This document shows, one piece after another, positions 31,521-40,376 of a DNA stretch of 57,031 nt (position 1 is its first letter; every line of letters begins with the position of its first letter). Location of the stretch: contig DKDI01000044.1 in the NCBI GenBank assembly GCA_002449305.1, positions 1 to 57,031 on the forward strand, in the 5' to 3' direction. The stretch is from Treponema sp. UBA6852. Its GTDB lineage: Bacteria > Spirochaetota > Spirochaetia > Treponematales > Treponemataceae. Under the pieces are notes generated by a model that ran no database searches, was not told where the DNA came from, and saw nothing but the letters and a program-made list of their open reading frames with translations. The translations under genes were made by a program, and so were the position numbers.

Positions 31521-32855
31521 TTACAAATTACGCGATTTCAATCCCTTCTTTGTAAGTCCGTCATGGTGATGCATTTTAAGAAGAGCCTCAACCTGAGCCA
31601 TAGTATCAATATCAACACCGACCAAAATCAGCAACGAAGTACCGCCCATCAACATAGAAATTGACGCAGGGAACTTAAATAAAATTTGAATCAATGTAGG
31701 AAGCAAAGCAATTGCAGCAAGATACAGTGAACCAGGAAGAATCAGACGGTTCAAAACCTTCTGAAGATATTCCTCAGTCTTGTCAGTTCTGATTCCAGGA
31801 ATGGAACCGCCGTTTTCACGGATATTCTTAGCGATTTCAGTGGGGTTCAGGGTTACCTGAGTGTAGAAGTATGCAAAGAATACAATCAACAACACTTCGA
31901 TGAAATTATACCAAAAACCAAGTGGATTCAAAACTGCCGCAACCTTCATAAGCCATGTAGCTTTTGTTGAAAGACTGTTTGCAATCTGAAGAGGGAAAGT
32001 CAAGAATGCAGAAGCAAAAATGATTGGAATGACTCCCGACGGATTGATTTTAAAAGGAATGTAAGTGCTCTGTCCGCCATACATTTTGCGTCCAACAACA
32101 CGCTTTGCGTAATGAACAGGAATTTTGCGTTCACCAGACTGCTCAAAAACAACAAGTCCGATAATAGCAAGAAACAGGAACACTGCAACAACAACGAAAA
32201 CAACATTTATGTCTTCATTGCGTACACCTCTAATCAATTCATAGACAGCACTTGGAAGACGTGCGACGATACCAGCAAAGATAATCATTGAAATACCATT
32301 GCCAATACCACGCGCAGTAATCTGGTTGCCCATCCAAACTGTAATCATAGAACCTGTGGTTACAGTAAGAATAGCAAGAAGATTAAAATAGACCTTGTTA
32401 TCGAAAATAATCGCTCCAGGAATCTGCTGGTTGATGGAATCAGCATAAACTGTAATGGCCATAGACTGAATCAGACAAACAATTATTGTTCCGACACGAG
32501 TCCAGCCCTGCACTTTCTGCTGACCGCCTTCTTCCTGCGCAATTCTCTTGAGCGATGGAAAAATAACAAGTGCGAGCTGCATGATAATCTGTGTAGAAAT
32601 GTAAGGCATTACACCAAGCATGAACACAGAAAATCTTTCAAATGCACCACCCGCAAAAAAGTCCATGTAACTGGCAAACGCACTTTCTGCGCCACTAGCA
32701 AGATTGTCAAAATACTGCAAAAGCAATGTGGCATTGATGCCTGGAATAGTAAGAACACTTCCCAAGCGGAAAACAGCAAGAATGAGCAATGTAAAAAGAA
32801 GCTTTGAACGCAATTCTTTTACTTTGAACATATTTACAACTGGATTGTTTGCCAT
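31521..32855 (-). CDS. secY: Protein translocase subunit SecY
   Basis: A 444-residue, ten-helix channel protein that moves proteins across or into the inner membrane with SecE and SecA. RLGSVLTIPGIN, PYISTQIIMQL, GNGISMIIFAGI, YGGQSTYIPFKINPSGVIPIIFASAF and NPTEIAKNIRENGGSIPGIR are family signatures. It follows rplO by 15 bases. Its partner secE is at the other end of the window. Confidence 0.97.
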   Translation of the reverse strand: MANNPVVNMFKVKELRSKLLFTLLILAVFRLGSVLTIPGINATLLLQYFDNLASGAESAFASYMDFFAGGAFERFSVFMLGVMPYISTQIIMQLALVIFPSLKRIAQEEGGQQKVQGWTRVGTIIVCLIQSMAITVYADSINQQIPGAIIFDNKVYFNLLAILTVTTGSMITVWMGNQITARGIGNGISMIIFAGIVARLPSAVYELIRGVRNEDINVVFVVVAVFLFLAIIGLVVFEQSGERKIPVHYAKRVVGRKMYGGQSTYIPFKINPSGVIPIIFASAFLTFPLQIANSLSTKATWLMKVAAVLNPLGFWYNFIEVLLIVFFAYFYTQVTLNPTEIAKNIRENGGSIPGIRTDKTEEYLQKVLNRLILPGSLYLAAIALLPTLIQILFKFPASISMLMGGTSLLILVGVDIDTMAQVEALLKMHHHDGLTKKGLKSRNL

Positions 32856-32870
32856 TTAGTCACTCCACGT

Positions 32871-33344
32871 TTATTTTGCTTTCGCAGACTTTTCAGCAAT
32901 CACCTTTACTGATCCGCCAGCTTTTTCAATCTTTTCTTTGGCGCTTGCAGAAATTTTTTCAACTTCTACAGTGAGTTTCTTGGAAATTTCACCGTTTCCG
33001 AGAACTTTAATTCCGTCAACGATTTTTCCAACCAAACCTTTTTCCTTCAAAGATGTGCGGTTCACAGTTTCGCCGTCAGCAAATTTTGCCTCAAGGTCAA
33101 CCAAATTGATGATTGCAAATTCCTTTTTAAAAGGTGAATTTGAAAATCCGCGCTGAGCAATACGACGATACAAAGGCATCTGTCCGCCCTCGAATCCAAC
33201 GTATGGTGTTCCTTTTCCTGAGCGTGACTGCTGACCTTTGTTTCCTTTTCCAGCTGTTGTTCCAAGACCAGAAGAAGATCCGCGACCTACACGCTTAGGT
33301 TTTTTATTTGCACCCTCTGGTGCTCTTAAAGTAAAGTCAGCCAT
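32871..33344 (-). CDS. rplO: 50S ribosomal protein L15
   Basis: A 157-residue protein. KPKRVGRGSSSGLGTTAGKGNKGQQSRSG at the N-terminus is the glycine-rich rRNA-contacting arm of L15, and GFEGGQMPLYRRIAQRGF follows. The C-terminal end is Lys/Ala-rich. Its ATG overlaps the rpmD stop by one base (TAATG). Confidence 0.97.
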   Translation of the reverse strand: MADFTLRAPEGANKKPKRVGRGSSSGLGTTAGKGNKGQQSRSGKGTPYVGFEGGQMPLYRRIAQRGFSNSPFKKEFAIINLVDLEAKFADGETVNRTSLKEKGLVGKIVDGIKVLGNGEISKKLTVEVEKISASAKEKIEKAGGSVKVIAEKSAKAK

Positions 33345-33526
33345 TAGTTAATTTCCTCTACTTTTACCAAGTGAGAAACTGCAGCAGCCATGCCTCTTAT
33401 AGAAGCAGTGTCTTCATGTTCCACACTGGAATTGATTTTTTTAAGGCCAAGGCTACGAACAGTCGCTCTTTTTGCAGGCTTCTGTCCAATAACACTTCTA
33501 ACAAGGGTAATACGTATCTTTGCCAT
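33344..33526 (-). CDS. rpmD: 50S ribosomal protein L30
   Basis: A 60-residue protein reading MAKIRITLVRSVIG, then ATVRSLGLKKINSSVEHEDT, the L30 pattern. The ATG at 33526 is preferred over an in-frame start four codons upstream, which lies inside the rpsE end; the rpsE tail GGGG serves as its ribosome site. Confidence 0.95.
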   Translation of the reverse strand: MAKIRITLVRSVIGQKPAKRATVRSLGLKKINSSVEHEDTASIRGMAAAVSHLVKVEEIN

Positions 33527-33528
33527 AA

Positions 33529-34041
33529 TCAGCCCCACATTTCCTTGAGAGTCTTTCCACGGCTCTGTGCTACAGCACGTGCGTCCATAAGATTTGCAAC
33601 AGCGTCAAATGTGGCACGAACAACATTTACAGATGTGCGAGAACCCTGAGATTTTGAAATAACATCAGTTACTCCAGCCGCATCCAAAACTGCACGGACA
33701 GGACCACCGGCAATAATACCAGTACCTGGACAAGCCGGCTTAAGCAATACAGCAGAACTCTTGTACTTTCCAATCATCTCATGCGGAATTGTTCCGTTCT
33801 TGAGCGGAAGAGTAATAAGATTTGCTCTTGCTTTTTCAAGGCTCTTTCTGATAGCTTCGGTAACATCGTTAGCCTTACCAAATCCAAAGCCGATGCGTCC
33901 TTTCTTGTCGCCAACTACAGTCAATGCCGAAAAAGACATTCTGCGTCCACCTTTTACAGTTTTTGCAGTGCGGTTAAGCTTTACAAGTTTTTCTACAAAT
34001 TCGTCAGCAGGCTTTTTTTCATAGTTTTTCTGGTGTTCCAT
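33529..34041 (-). CDS. rpsE: 30S ribosomal protein S5
   Basis: A 170-residue protein. VKGGRRMSFSALTVVGDKKG and GIIAGGPVRAVLDAAGVTDV are S5 signatures. S5 sits at the mRNA entry and guards decoding accuracy. The first ~15 residues are charged. AGGAG precedes the ATG, and the gene ends two bases before rpmD. Confidence 0.97.
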   Translation of the reverse strand: MEHQKNYEKKPADEFVEKLVKLNRTAKTVKGGRRMSFSALTVVGDKKGRIGFGFGKANDVTEAIRKSLEKARANLITLPLKNGTIPHEMIGKYKSSAVLLKPACPGTGIIAGGPVRAVLDAAGVTDVISKSQGSRTSVNVVRATFDAVANLMDARAVAQSRGKTLKEMWG

Positions 34042-34049
34042 AGCCTCTC

Positions 34050-34412
34050 CTAGAATACAATCCCGGCAGAGCGGGTAGCGTCAGCAAGGGCTTTTACAAC
34101 ACCATGATAAAGGTAACCGTTACGGTCAAACACTACTTTTGTAATGTTCTTTTCCTTGAGGCGTGAACCCAAAGCTTCTCCAAGTTTTGTTGCGCTTTCG
34201 ACATTTGCCTTGAGCGTAATAAAATCCTTTTCAAGAGTTGAGATGGCGGCAAGAGTTCTGCCTTCATCATCATTAATTACCTGTGCATAAAGGTTACGGC
34301 CGCTTTTATACACTGTCAAGCGAGGGCGTTCTGCAGTTCCGTAAACAGACTTACGAATGTGAATCTTTCTATGCAGGCGCTTTCTGTTTTTATCACTAAG
34401 TTTCTTGAACAT
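34050..34412 (-). CDS. rplR: 50S ribosomal protein L18
   Basis: A 120-residue 5S rRNA-binding protein. RKIHIRKSVYGTAERPRLTVYKS, NLYAQVINDDEGRTL and the C-terminal YHGVVKALADATRSAGIVF fit L18. The ATG follows AAGGTGA. Confidence 0.97.
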   Translation of the reverse strand: MFKKLSDKNRKRLHRKIHIRKSVYGTAERPRLTVYKSGRNLYAQVINDDEGRTLAAISTLEKDFITLKANVESATKLGEALGSRLKEKNITKVVFDRNGYLYHGVVKALADATRSAGIVF

Positions 34413-34423
34413 ATCAATTCACC

Positions 34424-34966
34424 TTATTTTACGCCGGTCTTACCGACTTTACGTCTGATAACTTCGTTGTCATAGCGTATACCTTTTCCTTTGTAAGGCT
34501 CAGGCTTGCGCAATTTGCGAATCTGTGCGCTGAATTCACCAACCTGCTGCTTGTCAATTCCAGAAATTGTAAGTTTTCCGTCTTTGTCAGCAGTTACAGT
34601 AAGTCCTTCAGGAATAACAGCAACGAACTCAGAAGAATATCCGAGGTTCATTATAATTGTTTTTCCCTGAATTTCAGCACGATAACCAACACCTGTAATT
34701 ATAAGTGTCTTAGAGAAGCCCTGTGTTACTCCCACAACCATGTTGTGAATGAGATTGCGGTACAAACCGTGGCATGCGCTTGCAGCCTTTGTCTCATTTA
34801 CAGGATTAACAATAACTTCGGCGCCTTTTACTTCAACATTTACAAGACCGTTAATATCCTGCTTAAGCTCGCCCTTTGGACCTTTTACAGTAACCAAATT
34901 AGGAGCAACAGTAACAGTAACGCCTGCTGGAATAGCAACAGGAAGTTTTCCAATCTTAGATGCCAT
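34424..34966 (-). CDS. rplF: 50S ribosomal protein L6
   Basis: A 180-residue, two-domain protein near the factor-binding site. GKLPVAIPAGVTV opens it, GVTQGFSKTLIITGVGYRA lies mid-protein, and RKPEPYKGKGIRYDNEVIRRKVGKTG ends it, the L6 C-terminal signature. Confidence 0.97.
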   Translation of the reverse strand: MASKIGKLPVAIPAGVTVTVAPNLVTVKGPKGELKQDINGLVNVEVKGAEVIVNPVNETKAASACHGLYRNLIHNMVVGVTQGFSKTLIITGVGYRAEIQGKTIIMNLGYSSEFVAVIPEGLTVTADKDGKLTISGIDKQQVGEFSAQIRKLRKPEPYKGKGIRYDNEVIRRKVGKTGVK

Positions 34967-34978
34967 TTCTTCCTCCTA

Positions 34979-35380
34979 TTACCATACTTTGCAAATCAAC
35001 TCGCCGCCGACCATCTTTTCAGAAGCCTTTTTGCCAGTTGTAACACCGCTTGATGTTGAAACGATTAAAGTGCCGTATCCGTTGTAAACGCTAGGCAATT
35101 CTCTGTAGCCAGAATAAGCACGGCGGCCTGGTGTAGAAATTTTCTTCATGCCGTGAATAACTGACTTGTTGAAGTCGTCATATTTCAAGAAGATACGGAT
35201 AATTGTGTGTCCGTTGTCATCCTGAACTTTCTTGAAATTCTTGATATATCCTTCTGTTTTAAGGATTTTTACAATTTCCAGTTTCATCTTAGAAGTAGGA
35301 ACATCTACTTTTTCATGACCGGCTCTTGCCGCGTTCTGGACTTTTGCAAGCATATCTGCTATTGGGTCTGAAGCTGCCAT
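34979..35380 (-). CDS. rpsH: 30S ribosomal protein S8
   Basis: A 133-residue 16S rRNA-binding protein. DPIADMLAKVQNAARAGHEKVDVP and the C-terminal GTLIVSTSSGVTTGKKA are S8 hallmarks. In other bacteria S8 represses the spc operon by binding mRNA near rplE; no such site was identified here. Confidence 0.97.
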   Translation of the reverse strand: MAASDPIADMLAKVQNAARAGHEKVDVPTSKMKLEIVKILKTEGYIKNFKKVQDDNGHTIIRIFLKYDDFNKSVIHGMKKISTPGRRAYSGYRELPSVYNGYGTLIVSTSSGVTTGKKASEKMVGGELICKVW

Positions 35381-35398
35381 TTCTATAATCTCCTGTCA

Positions 35399-35584
35399 CT
35401 ACCAAGATGATTTTGTGACGCCTGGTAAAAGGCCTTCACTTGCTAATTTGCGGAAGCAGATACGACAAATCTTAAACTTACGCAAATATCCATGTGGACG
35501 ACCGCAAATCTGACACCTATTATATCTACGAGTAGCATATTTTGGTGTACGACTTGCCTTGATAATCATTGATTTCTTAGCCAT
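35399..35584 (-). CDS. rpsN: 30S ribosomal protein S14 (zinc type)
   Basis: A 61-residue protein of the short, zinc-binding S14 form. CQICGRPHGYLRKFKICRIC holds the four cysteines, and GLLPGVTKSSW ends it. No zinc-independent paralogue is in the window. Confidence 0.98.
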   Translation of the reverse strand: MAKKSMIIKASRTPKYATRRYNRCQICGRPHGYLRKFKICRICFRKLASEGLLPGVTKSSW

Positions 35585-35595
35585 GAACTTCTTCC

Positions 35596-36147
35596 TTATT
35601 TCCTAAACGGCATTCCAAACTTGGTCAACAGTGCGCGGGCCTCATTGTCTGTGCGTGCGCTTGTAACAATGCTGATGTTCATACCGGCAATCTTAACGAT
35701 TTTATCGAAATCAATTTCCGGGAAGATAATCTGTTCTGTAATACCAAGAGAGAAATTTCCATGTCCATCAAAACCAGTAGCTTTGATTCCGCGGAAATCC
35801 TTTACACGAGGAAGAGCAACATTGATAAGACGATCGAGGAATTCATACATGATATTTCCACGAAGTGTTACCATTGCTCCTACTTCATTGCCTTCACGAA
35901 GTTTGAAGTTTGCAATACTTTTCTTAGCTCTTGTTTTAACAGCTTTCTGGCCGGTAATCTGAGTGAGATCTGTAACTGCAGCATCAAGAAGTTTCTTATT
36001 CGTGAGAGCTTCGCCAACACCCATGCTTACGACAACTTTTTTTACTGCCGGAATCTGCATTACGGATGTGTATCCGAGCTCCTTGAAGAGCTCTGGAGCG
36101 ATTTTTTCCTTATAGACTTTCTTAAGCCGTGGTACGTAATTTTCCAT
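35596..36147 (-). CDS. rplE: 50S ribosomal protein L5
   Basis: A 183-residue 5S rRNA-binding protein. YVPRLKKVYKEKIAPELF, VVVSMGVGEAL, LREGNEVGAMVTLRG and the C-terminal SIVTSARTDNEARALL fit L5. The ATG at 36147 overlaps the rplX stop by one base (TAATG); nine upstream in-frame codons lie inside rplX and are rejected. Confidence 0.97.
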   Translation of the reverse strand: MENYVPRLKKVYKEKIAPELFKELGYTSVMQIPAVKKVVVSMGVGEALTNKKLLDAAVTDLTQITGQKAVKTRAKKSIANFKLREGNEVGAMVTLRGNIMYEFLDRLINVALPRVKDFRGIKATGFDGHGNFSLGITEQIIFPEIDFDKIVKIAGMNISIVTSARTDNEARALLTKFGMPFRK

Positions 36148-36470
36148 TACAGTGCTTCTCCACACTTGCGGCAAACACGAGTTTTCTTGTCGCCATCAAG
36201 TTTATATCCTGCTCTGACAGGGCGTCCGCATTTTTTACATACGAGCGCTACATTTGATATGTCCAGAGGTGCTTCGATTTCAGCGATTCCGCCTGCATCC
36301 TGCTGGGACTTCCTCTTTATTGCTTTCTTTACAATATTGCAACCGCTTACAATAACACGTCCTTTGTTATTCTTTTCAAATACACGGACGATTGTTCCGC
36401 GCTTGCCTTTGTCTTTTCCAGCAATGATTTCAACGTTATCATTCTTATGGATCTTGTATTTATGCTGCAT
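36147..36470 (-). CDS. rplX: 50S ribosomal protein L24
   Basis: A 107-residue protein. A KOW-type start (HKNDNVEIIAGKDKGKRGTI) leads to a C-terminal zinc-ribbon-like CKKCGRP...CRKCGE, a form seen in several bacterial L24 proteins. The ATG at 36470 has AGGAG ten bases upstream; a TTG three codons earlier is too close to it. Confidence 0.95.
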   Translation of the reverse strand: MQHKYKIHKNDNVEIIAGKDKGKRGTIVRVFEKNNKGRVIVSGCNIVKKAIKRKSQQDAGGIAEIEAPLDISNVALVCKKCGRPVRAGYKLDGDKKTRVCRKCGEAL

Positions 36471-36484
36471 ACTGTCCAAGCTCC

Positions 36485-36853
36485 TTAGAGAACTTCCGGA
36501 GCAAGGGATATGATCTTCATAAAGTCCATATCACGAAGCTCGCGAGCCACAGGTCCAAAAATACGTTTTCCCTTTGGATTCTTGTCCGCATCGATAAGAA
36601 CGCAAGCGTTGTCATCAAAGCGGATATATGTTCCATCTGGACGGCGGTATTCTTTTGCCACACGGACAATTACAGCCTTCTGTACTGAACCTTCTTTAAT
36701 TGTAGATGTAGGAATCGCTTCCTTTACAGCTACCACAACAATGTCACCAATACCTGCATAGCGGCGGTGTGAGCCACCTAAAACCTTAATGCACTGAACC
36801 AATTTAGCTCCGGAGTTATCGGCAACAACCATTTTTGATTGCATCTGAAGCAT
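36485..36853 (-). CDS. rplN: 50S ribosomal protein L14
   Basis: A 122-residue protein. MVVADNSGAKLVQCIKVLGG and GTRIFGPVARELR-like KRIFGPVARELRDMDFMKI identify L14, which forms an intersubunit bridge with 16S rRNA. AGGAG precedes the ATG. Confidence 0.98.
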   Translation of the reverse strand: MLQMQSKMVVADNSGAKLVQCIKVLGGSHRRYAGIGDIVVVAVKEAIPTSTIKEGSVQKAVIVRVAKEYRRPDGTYIRFDDNACVLIDADKNPKGKRIFGPVARELRDMDFMKIISLAPEVL

Positions 36854-36868
36854 AGTCTTACTCCTGCC

Positions 36869-37141
36869 TTATTTGGCTCTCTCGATTATTGTATCGAGAC
36901 GCCAGCATTTTTCTTTGCTGATCGGACTGCATTCTACGATGCGAACTGTATCTCCAATATGAGCCTCGTTCTTTTCATCGTGGGCCTTGCATTTCTTGGT
37001 CCGTGTAACATATTTTTTGTAAAGGCGGTCCATCTTTTTCTTATCAATAGAAACAACGATAGTCTTATCCATCTTGTCGCTAGTGACGATACCTACGAAT
37101 GAACGTTTTGCACCTTTTTTCTGCACATTCTGTTCTTCCAC
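36869..37141 (-). CDS. rpsQ: 30S ribosomal protein S17
   Basis: A 90-residue OB-fold protein. RSFVGIVTSDKMDKTIVVSI and AHDEKNEAHIGDTVRIVECSP are S17 features. The start is GTG at 37139-37141 behind AGGAG, eleven bases after rpmC. Confidence 0.96.
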   Translation of the reverse strand: MEEQNVQKKGAKRSFVGIVTSDKMDKTIVVSIDKKKMDRLYKKYVTRTKKCKAHDEKNEAHIGDTVRIVECSPISKEKCWRLDTIIERAK

Positions 37142-37151
37142 GGGTCAGCTC

Positions 37152-37394
37152 CTAGTTTTTTGCAGCAATAGCTTCAGCAGCAGCCGCTCTGAATTTTGCC
37201 AGATCCTGCTGATGAATAAGCGTATTAAGGCGCGCAATTTCATGGCGCATTGTACGCTTCTGCATTGGATTATCTACATGTCCAATTACGCTCTGAAAGC
37301 GAAAGTCCATGTACTGTTTTTTAAGTTCATTGCGCTTTGCAACGAGTTCATCATAAGAAAGATCTTTATCCTTTTTTTTCTTCGAATCAGCCAT
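37152..37394 (-). CDS. rpmC: 50S ribosomal protein L29
   Basis: An 80-residue protein, slightly longer than most L29. A Lys-rich N-terminus (~2-12) precedes the two-helix core (LSYDELVAKRNELKKQYMDF; RHEIARLNTLI), and an Ala-rich tail ends it. It is part of the tunnel-exit surface. AAGGAG precedes the ATG. Confidence 0.94.
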   Translation of the reverse strand: MADSKKKKDKDLSYDELVAKRNELKKQYMDFRFQSVIGHVDNPMQKRTMRHEIARLNTLIHQQDLAKFRAAAAEAIAAKN

Positions 37395-37404
37395 TTCTTA
37401 CTCC

Positions 37405-37821
37405 TTACTCGACTGTTGGGCGGAATGCCACTTTTGTTTTAATTGGAAGTTTGCTTGCAGCAAGATGCATTGCTTTTTCAGCAAGCTTTTTGTCTACTCC
37501 GCCAACTTCAAATAAAATCATACCTGGTTTAATAACAGCGGCCCAGAATTCAGGCGCGCCCTTACCTTTTCCCATACGAGTATCAGCCGGCTTCTTTGAA
37601 ACAGGCTTGTCTGGGAAAACGCGTGTCCAAAGGTTACCCTGACGGTTAATGCAACGGTTAATGGCAACACGAGCAGCTTCAATATGTTTTGCATTCAACC
37701 AAACCGGCTCCATTGCAACAAGCGCTATATCACCAAAGTCAACATAGTTAGTGCGTGTAGCATTGCCTGTTGGACGACCACGCTGAACTTTGCGGTGCGC
37801 AACTCTTTTAGGACTAAGCAT
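37405..37821 (-). CDS. rplP: 50S ribosomal protein L16
   Basis: A 138-residue protein. MLSPKRVAHRKVQRGRPTG, WTRVFPDKPVSKKPADTRMG and GKGAPEFWAAVIKPGMILFE are L16 signatures. Its start overlaps the rpsC end by eight bases. Confidence 0.98.
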   Translation of the reverse strand: MLSPKRVAHRKVQRGRPTGNATRTNYVDFGDIALVAMEPVWLNAKHIEAARVAINRCINRQGNLWTRVFPDKPVSKKPADTRMGKGKGAPEFWAAVIKPGMILFEVGGVDKKLAEKAMHLAASKLPIKTKVAFRPTVE

Positions 37822-38566
37822 TTTCTACTTTTCCTCCCTCAGCTTTTGGGGAACGAGCAGACTTACGGTCGCCATTAGAGCGGTCACGACGAGGCTTTCT
37901 TACAATATCACCTGCATCTTCATTCTGCTCACGTCCGTAATTCATTCCGTTGTAGACCCATACTTTAATGCCGATCTTACCATAAGTAGTAAGAGCTTCA
38001 TAAGTACCATAATCGATGTCAGCACGAAGAGTATGAAGAGGAACGCGTCCTTCCTTAAGCTCTTCTGAACGTGTCATGTCAGCTCCGCCAAGACGGCCAG
38101 AGATACGGATTTTTATACCCTGAGCTCCGCCCTTCATAGCATTTGAAGCAGACTGCTTGAGAGCCTTGCGGAAAGAACCACGGCCAGCAAGCTGACGGCC
38201 TACATTCTGCGCAATAAGAGAAGCGTTGATTTCAGGACGTTTGATTTCCTTAATCTTAATCTGAACTTTCTTTGTCAGCTGCTTCTGAATATCTGCGCTG
38301 ATTTTTTCAATAGTAGCGCCTTTAACACCAATAATAACACCCGGGCGTGCTGTGTGAATTACAATAGTAACACGCTGCGGATGACGAACAATTTCAATTT
38401 CAGCAATATCTGCGTTCTTGCATTCAGGAAGAGATCCAACAAGCTTGCGGATTTTCATATCTTCCAAGAACAAGTCTGCATATTCACGAGAATCTGCATA
38501 CCAACGAGACTGCCAAGTTTTGTTTACACCAAGGCGTAAACCGATAGGATTAACTTTCTGACCCAC
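37814..38566 (-). CDS. rpsC: 30S ribosomal protein S3
   Basis: A 250-residue protein with N-terminal KH domain (RPGVIIGVKGATIEKI) and the C-terminal IKVWVYNGMNYG. The start is GTG at 38564-38566, giving the invariant MGQKVNPIGLRLG; the open frame upstream lies inside rplV. The last ~35 residues are Arg/Lys/Glu-rich and probably flexible. Confidence 0.96.
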   Translation of the reverse strand: MGQKVNPIGLRLGVNKTWQSRWYADSREYADLFLEDMKIRKLVGSLPECKNADIAEIEIVRHPQRVTIVIHTARPGVIIGVKGATIEKISADIQKQLTKKVQIKIKEIKRPEINASLIAQNVGRQLAGRGSFRKALKQSASNAMKGGAQGIKIRISGRLGGADMTRSEELKEGRVPLHTLRADIDYGTYEALTTYGKIGIKVWVYNGMNYGREQNEDAGDIVRKPRRDRSNGDRKSARSPKAEGGKVENA

Positions 38567-38567
38567 T

Positions 38568-38924
38568 TTATTTTCCCGCCTTTTCGTCAACTACAACAGT
38601 GATATGACACATCCGCTTCAAGAGCTGATCAGCACGTCCGCGTCCACGGAACCATACTCTTTTAAGTCTTGGACCTTCGTCAATACGAATTTCCTTAATG
38701 TAGAGCATATCTTCATCAAGTTGCTTATTCTTATTGAGAGCATTCGCTACTGCAGATTTTAATGTTCCGCTGATAAGACGAGCGCCTTTCTGCGGCATTA
38801 CATCAAGAATAGCCATAGCTTCAGAGCAAGACTTTGTCTTTACAACATTAGCTACAGGACGAACCTTTGTAGGAGATGCAATGAGAAATTTAGTTGTGGC
38901 TACATAACCTTTCTTTTCAGCCAT
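38568..38924 (-). CDS. rplV: 50S ribosomal protein L22
   Basis: A 118-residue protein. SPTKVRPVANVV, ISGTLKSAVANALN and the loop and end pattern GPRLKRVWFRGRGRAD...ITVVV fit L22, which lines the exit tunnel. The ATG at 38924 has AGGAG eight bases upstream; the earlier GTG is too close. Confidence 0.96.
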   Translation of the reverse strand: MAEKKGYVATTKFLIASPTKVRPVANVVKTKSCSEAMAILDVMPQKGARLISGTLKSAVANALNKNKQLDEDMLYIKEIRIDEGPRLKRVWFRGRGRADQLLKRMCHITVVVDEKAGK

Positions 38925-38938
38925 AATATCCACTCCTA

Positions 38939-39223
38939 TTATTTACCAGCTGATTTGTCTGAACCGCCATGTCCCTTGAATGTGCGTGTTGCAGCAAACT
39001 CGCCAAGCTTGTGGCCTACCAAGTTTTCTGTAATGTACACAGGAATCCATGACTTACCGTTGTGCACTGAAATAGTATTTCCTACCATTTCAGGGATGAT
39101 TGTTGAGCAGCGGGAATAAGTTTTAATCATTTTCTTATCAGCTGCTGATGCTTTGTTCATTTCTAAAACCTTTTTGTAAAGAGATTTCTCTATAAAAGGT
39201 CCTTTCTTAACTGATCTTGACAC
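38939..39223 (-). CDS. rpsS: 30S ribosomal protein S19
   Basis: A 94-residue protein. SRSVKKGPFIEKSLYKKV, TYSRCSTIIPEMVGNTISVHNG and GHKLGEFAATRTFKGHGG are S19 signatures. The start is GTG at 39221-39223 behind AGGAG. Confidence 0.98.
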   Translation of the reverse strand: MSRSVKKGPFIEKSLYKKVLEMNKASAADKKMIKTYSRCSTIIPEMVGNTISVHNGKSWIPVYITENLVGHKLGEFAATRTFKGHGGSDKSAGK

Positions 39224-39237
39224 GATTAACTCCTACC

Positions 39238-40062
39238 CTACTTCTTGCGGCGACTAATAATGAAACGACTAGAAGTCTTTCTCTTATTGCGTGTTTTATA
39301 ACCACGGCAAGGCTGTCCCCAAGGAGTAACAGGCTGATGTCCTTTTCCAGCGCCTTCACCACCACCAAGCGGATGATCAACAGGGTTCATTGCCATACCA
39401 CGTACAGTCGGGCGAATACCACGCCATCTGTTGCGTCCAGCTTTACCAAGCTTAGTATTCATGCGGTCTTCATTTCCAACAATACCGATTGTTGCATAGC
39501 ACTTTCTGTGAATACGGCGAAGCTCTCCTGAAGGAAGCTTTATAGTTACGTAATCACCTTCTTTTGCAGCAACAAGAGCTCCTGTTCCAGCTGAACGAAC
39601 AAGCTGTCCGCCACGGCCAAGAGTAAGCTCAATATTGTGTACAGTGAATCCGATTGGAATAACATCCAGTGGAAGAGCATTAGCTACAGTAGGAGCTGCA
39701 TTTTCACCAGACATAATTTTCTGTCCAACTGTAAGACCTTTTGGAGCAATGATGTAGCGTTTTTCACCATCAGCATAAGCAATCAAAGCAATGTTTGCAC
39801 TGCGGAATGGATCATATTCAATTGTCTTTACAGTTCCAGGAATACCATGCTTATCGCGTCTAAAATCGATTTCACGGTATTTTCTTTTATGACCGCCGCC
39901 CTGATGACGTACAGAAATACGTCCGCCTGCGCCACGACCAGCTTTTGATTTGCGGCCATGAGTCAAGCTCTTTTCGGGTTTATCGGCTGTCAATTCTTCG
40001 CGAACCAAGTCAACACGGCCGCGTGTACCTTTTGAATAAGGCTTGTATATCTTAAGAGCCAT
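39238..40062 (-). CDS. rplB: 50S ribosomal protein L2
   Basis: A 274-residue peptidyl-transferase-centre protein. KSKAGRGAGGRISVRHQGGGHKRKYR, GRNRWRGIRPTVRGMAMNPVDHPLGGGEG and the Lys-rich end are diagnostic. The invariant His of the DHPLGGGEG loop is present. Confidence 0.98.
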   Translation of the reverse strand: MALKIYKPYSKGTRGRVDLVREELTADKPEKSLTHGRKSKAGRGAGGRISVRHQGGGHKRKYREIDFRRDKHGIPGTVKTIEYDPFRSANIALIAYADGEKRYIIAPKGLTVGQKIMSGENAAPTVANALPLDVIPIGFTVHNIELTLGRGGQLVRSAGTGALVAAKEGDYVTIKLPSGELRRIHRKCYATIGIVGNEDRMNTKLGKAGRNRWRGIRPTVRGMAMNPVDHPLGGGEGAGKGHQPVTPWGQPCRGYKTRNKRKTSSRFIISRRKK

Positions 40063-40091
40063 ATGGTTCCCCTTACTTACAGTTCAAAGGC

Positions 40092-40376
40092 TTAAACACC
40101 TTCAAACACCTTGATTGTTTCGCCAGCGGCAAGCTTTACGATTGCTTTTTTGTAGCCAGCAGTTCTTCCAGGTCTTCCGCGAAGACGCTTGATTTTTCCT
40201 TTTACATTGATAGTTTTGCAGTCTTCAACATTTACATTAAAAAGCTTGCGTACAGCTTCTTTAATCTGAAACTTTGTAGCTGCAGGATCAACAATAAAAG
40301 TATATTTATTCTGTTCACGGAGTGCTGTTGCTTTTTCAGAAAGAACAGGTTTAATAAGAACATCATTGAATGTCAT
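40092..40376 (-). CDS. rplW: 50S ribosomal protein L23
   Basis: A 94-residue tunnel-exit protein that docks SRP and trigger factor. VLIKPVLSEKAT, NKYTFIVDPAATKFQIKEAV and the extended KGKIKRLRGRPGRTAGYKKA loop fit L23. The ATG overlaps the rplD stop by one base (TAATG). Confidence 0.97.
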   Translation of the reverse strand: MTFNDVLIKPVLSEKATALREQNKYTFIVDPAATKFQIKEAVRKLFNVNVEDCKTINVKGKIKRLRGRPGRTAGYKKAIVKLAAGETIKVFEGV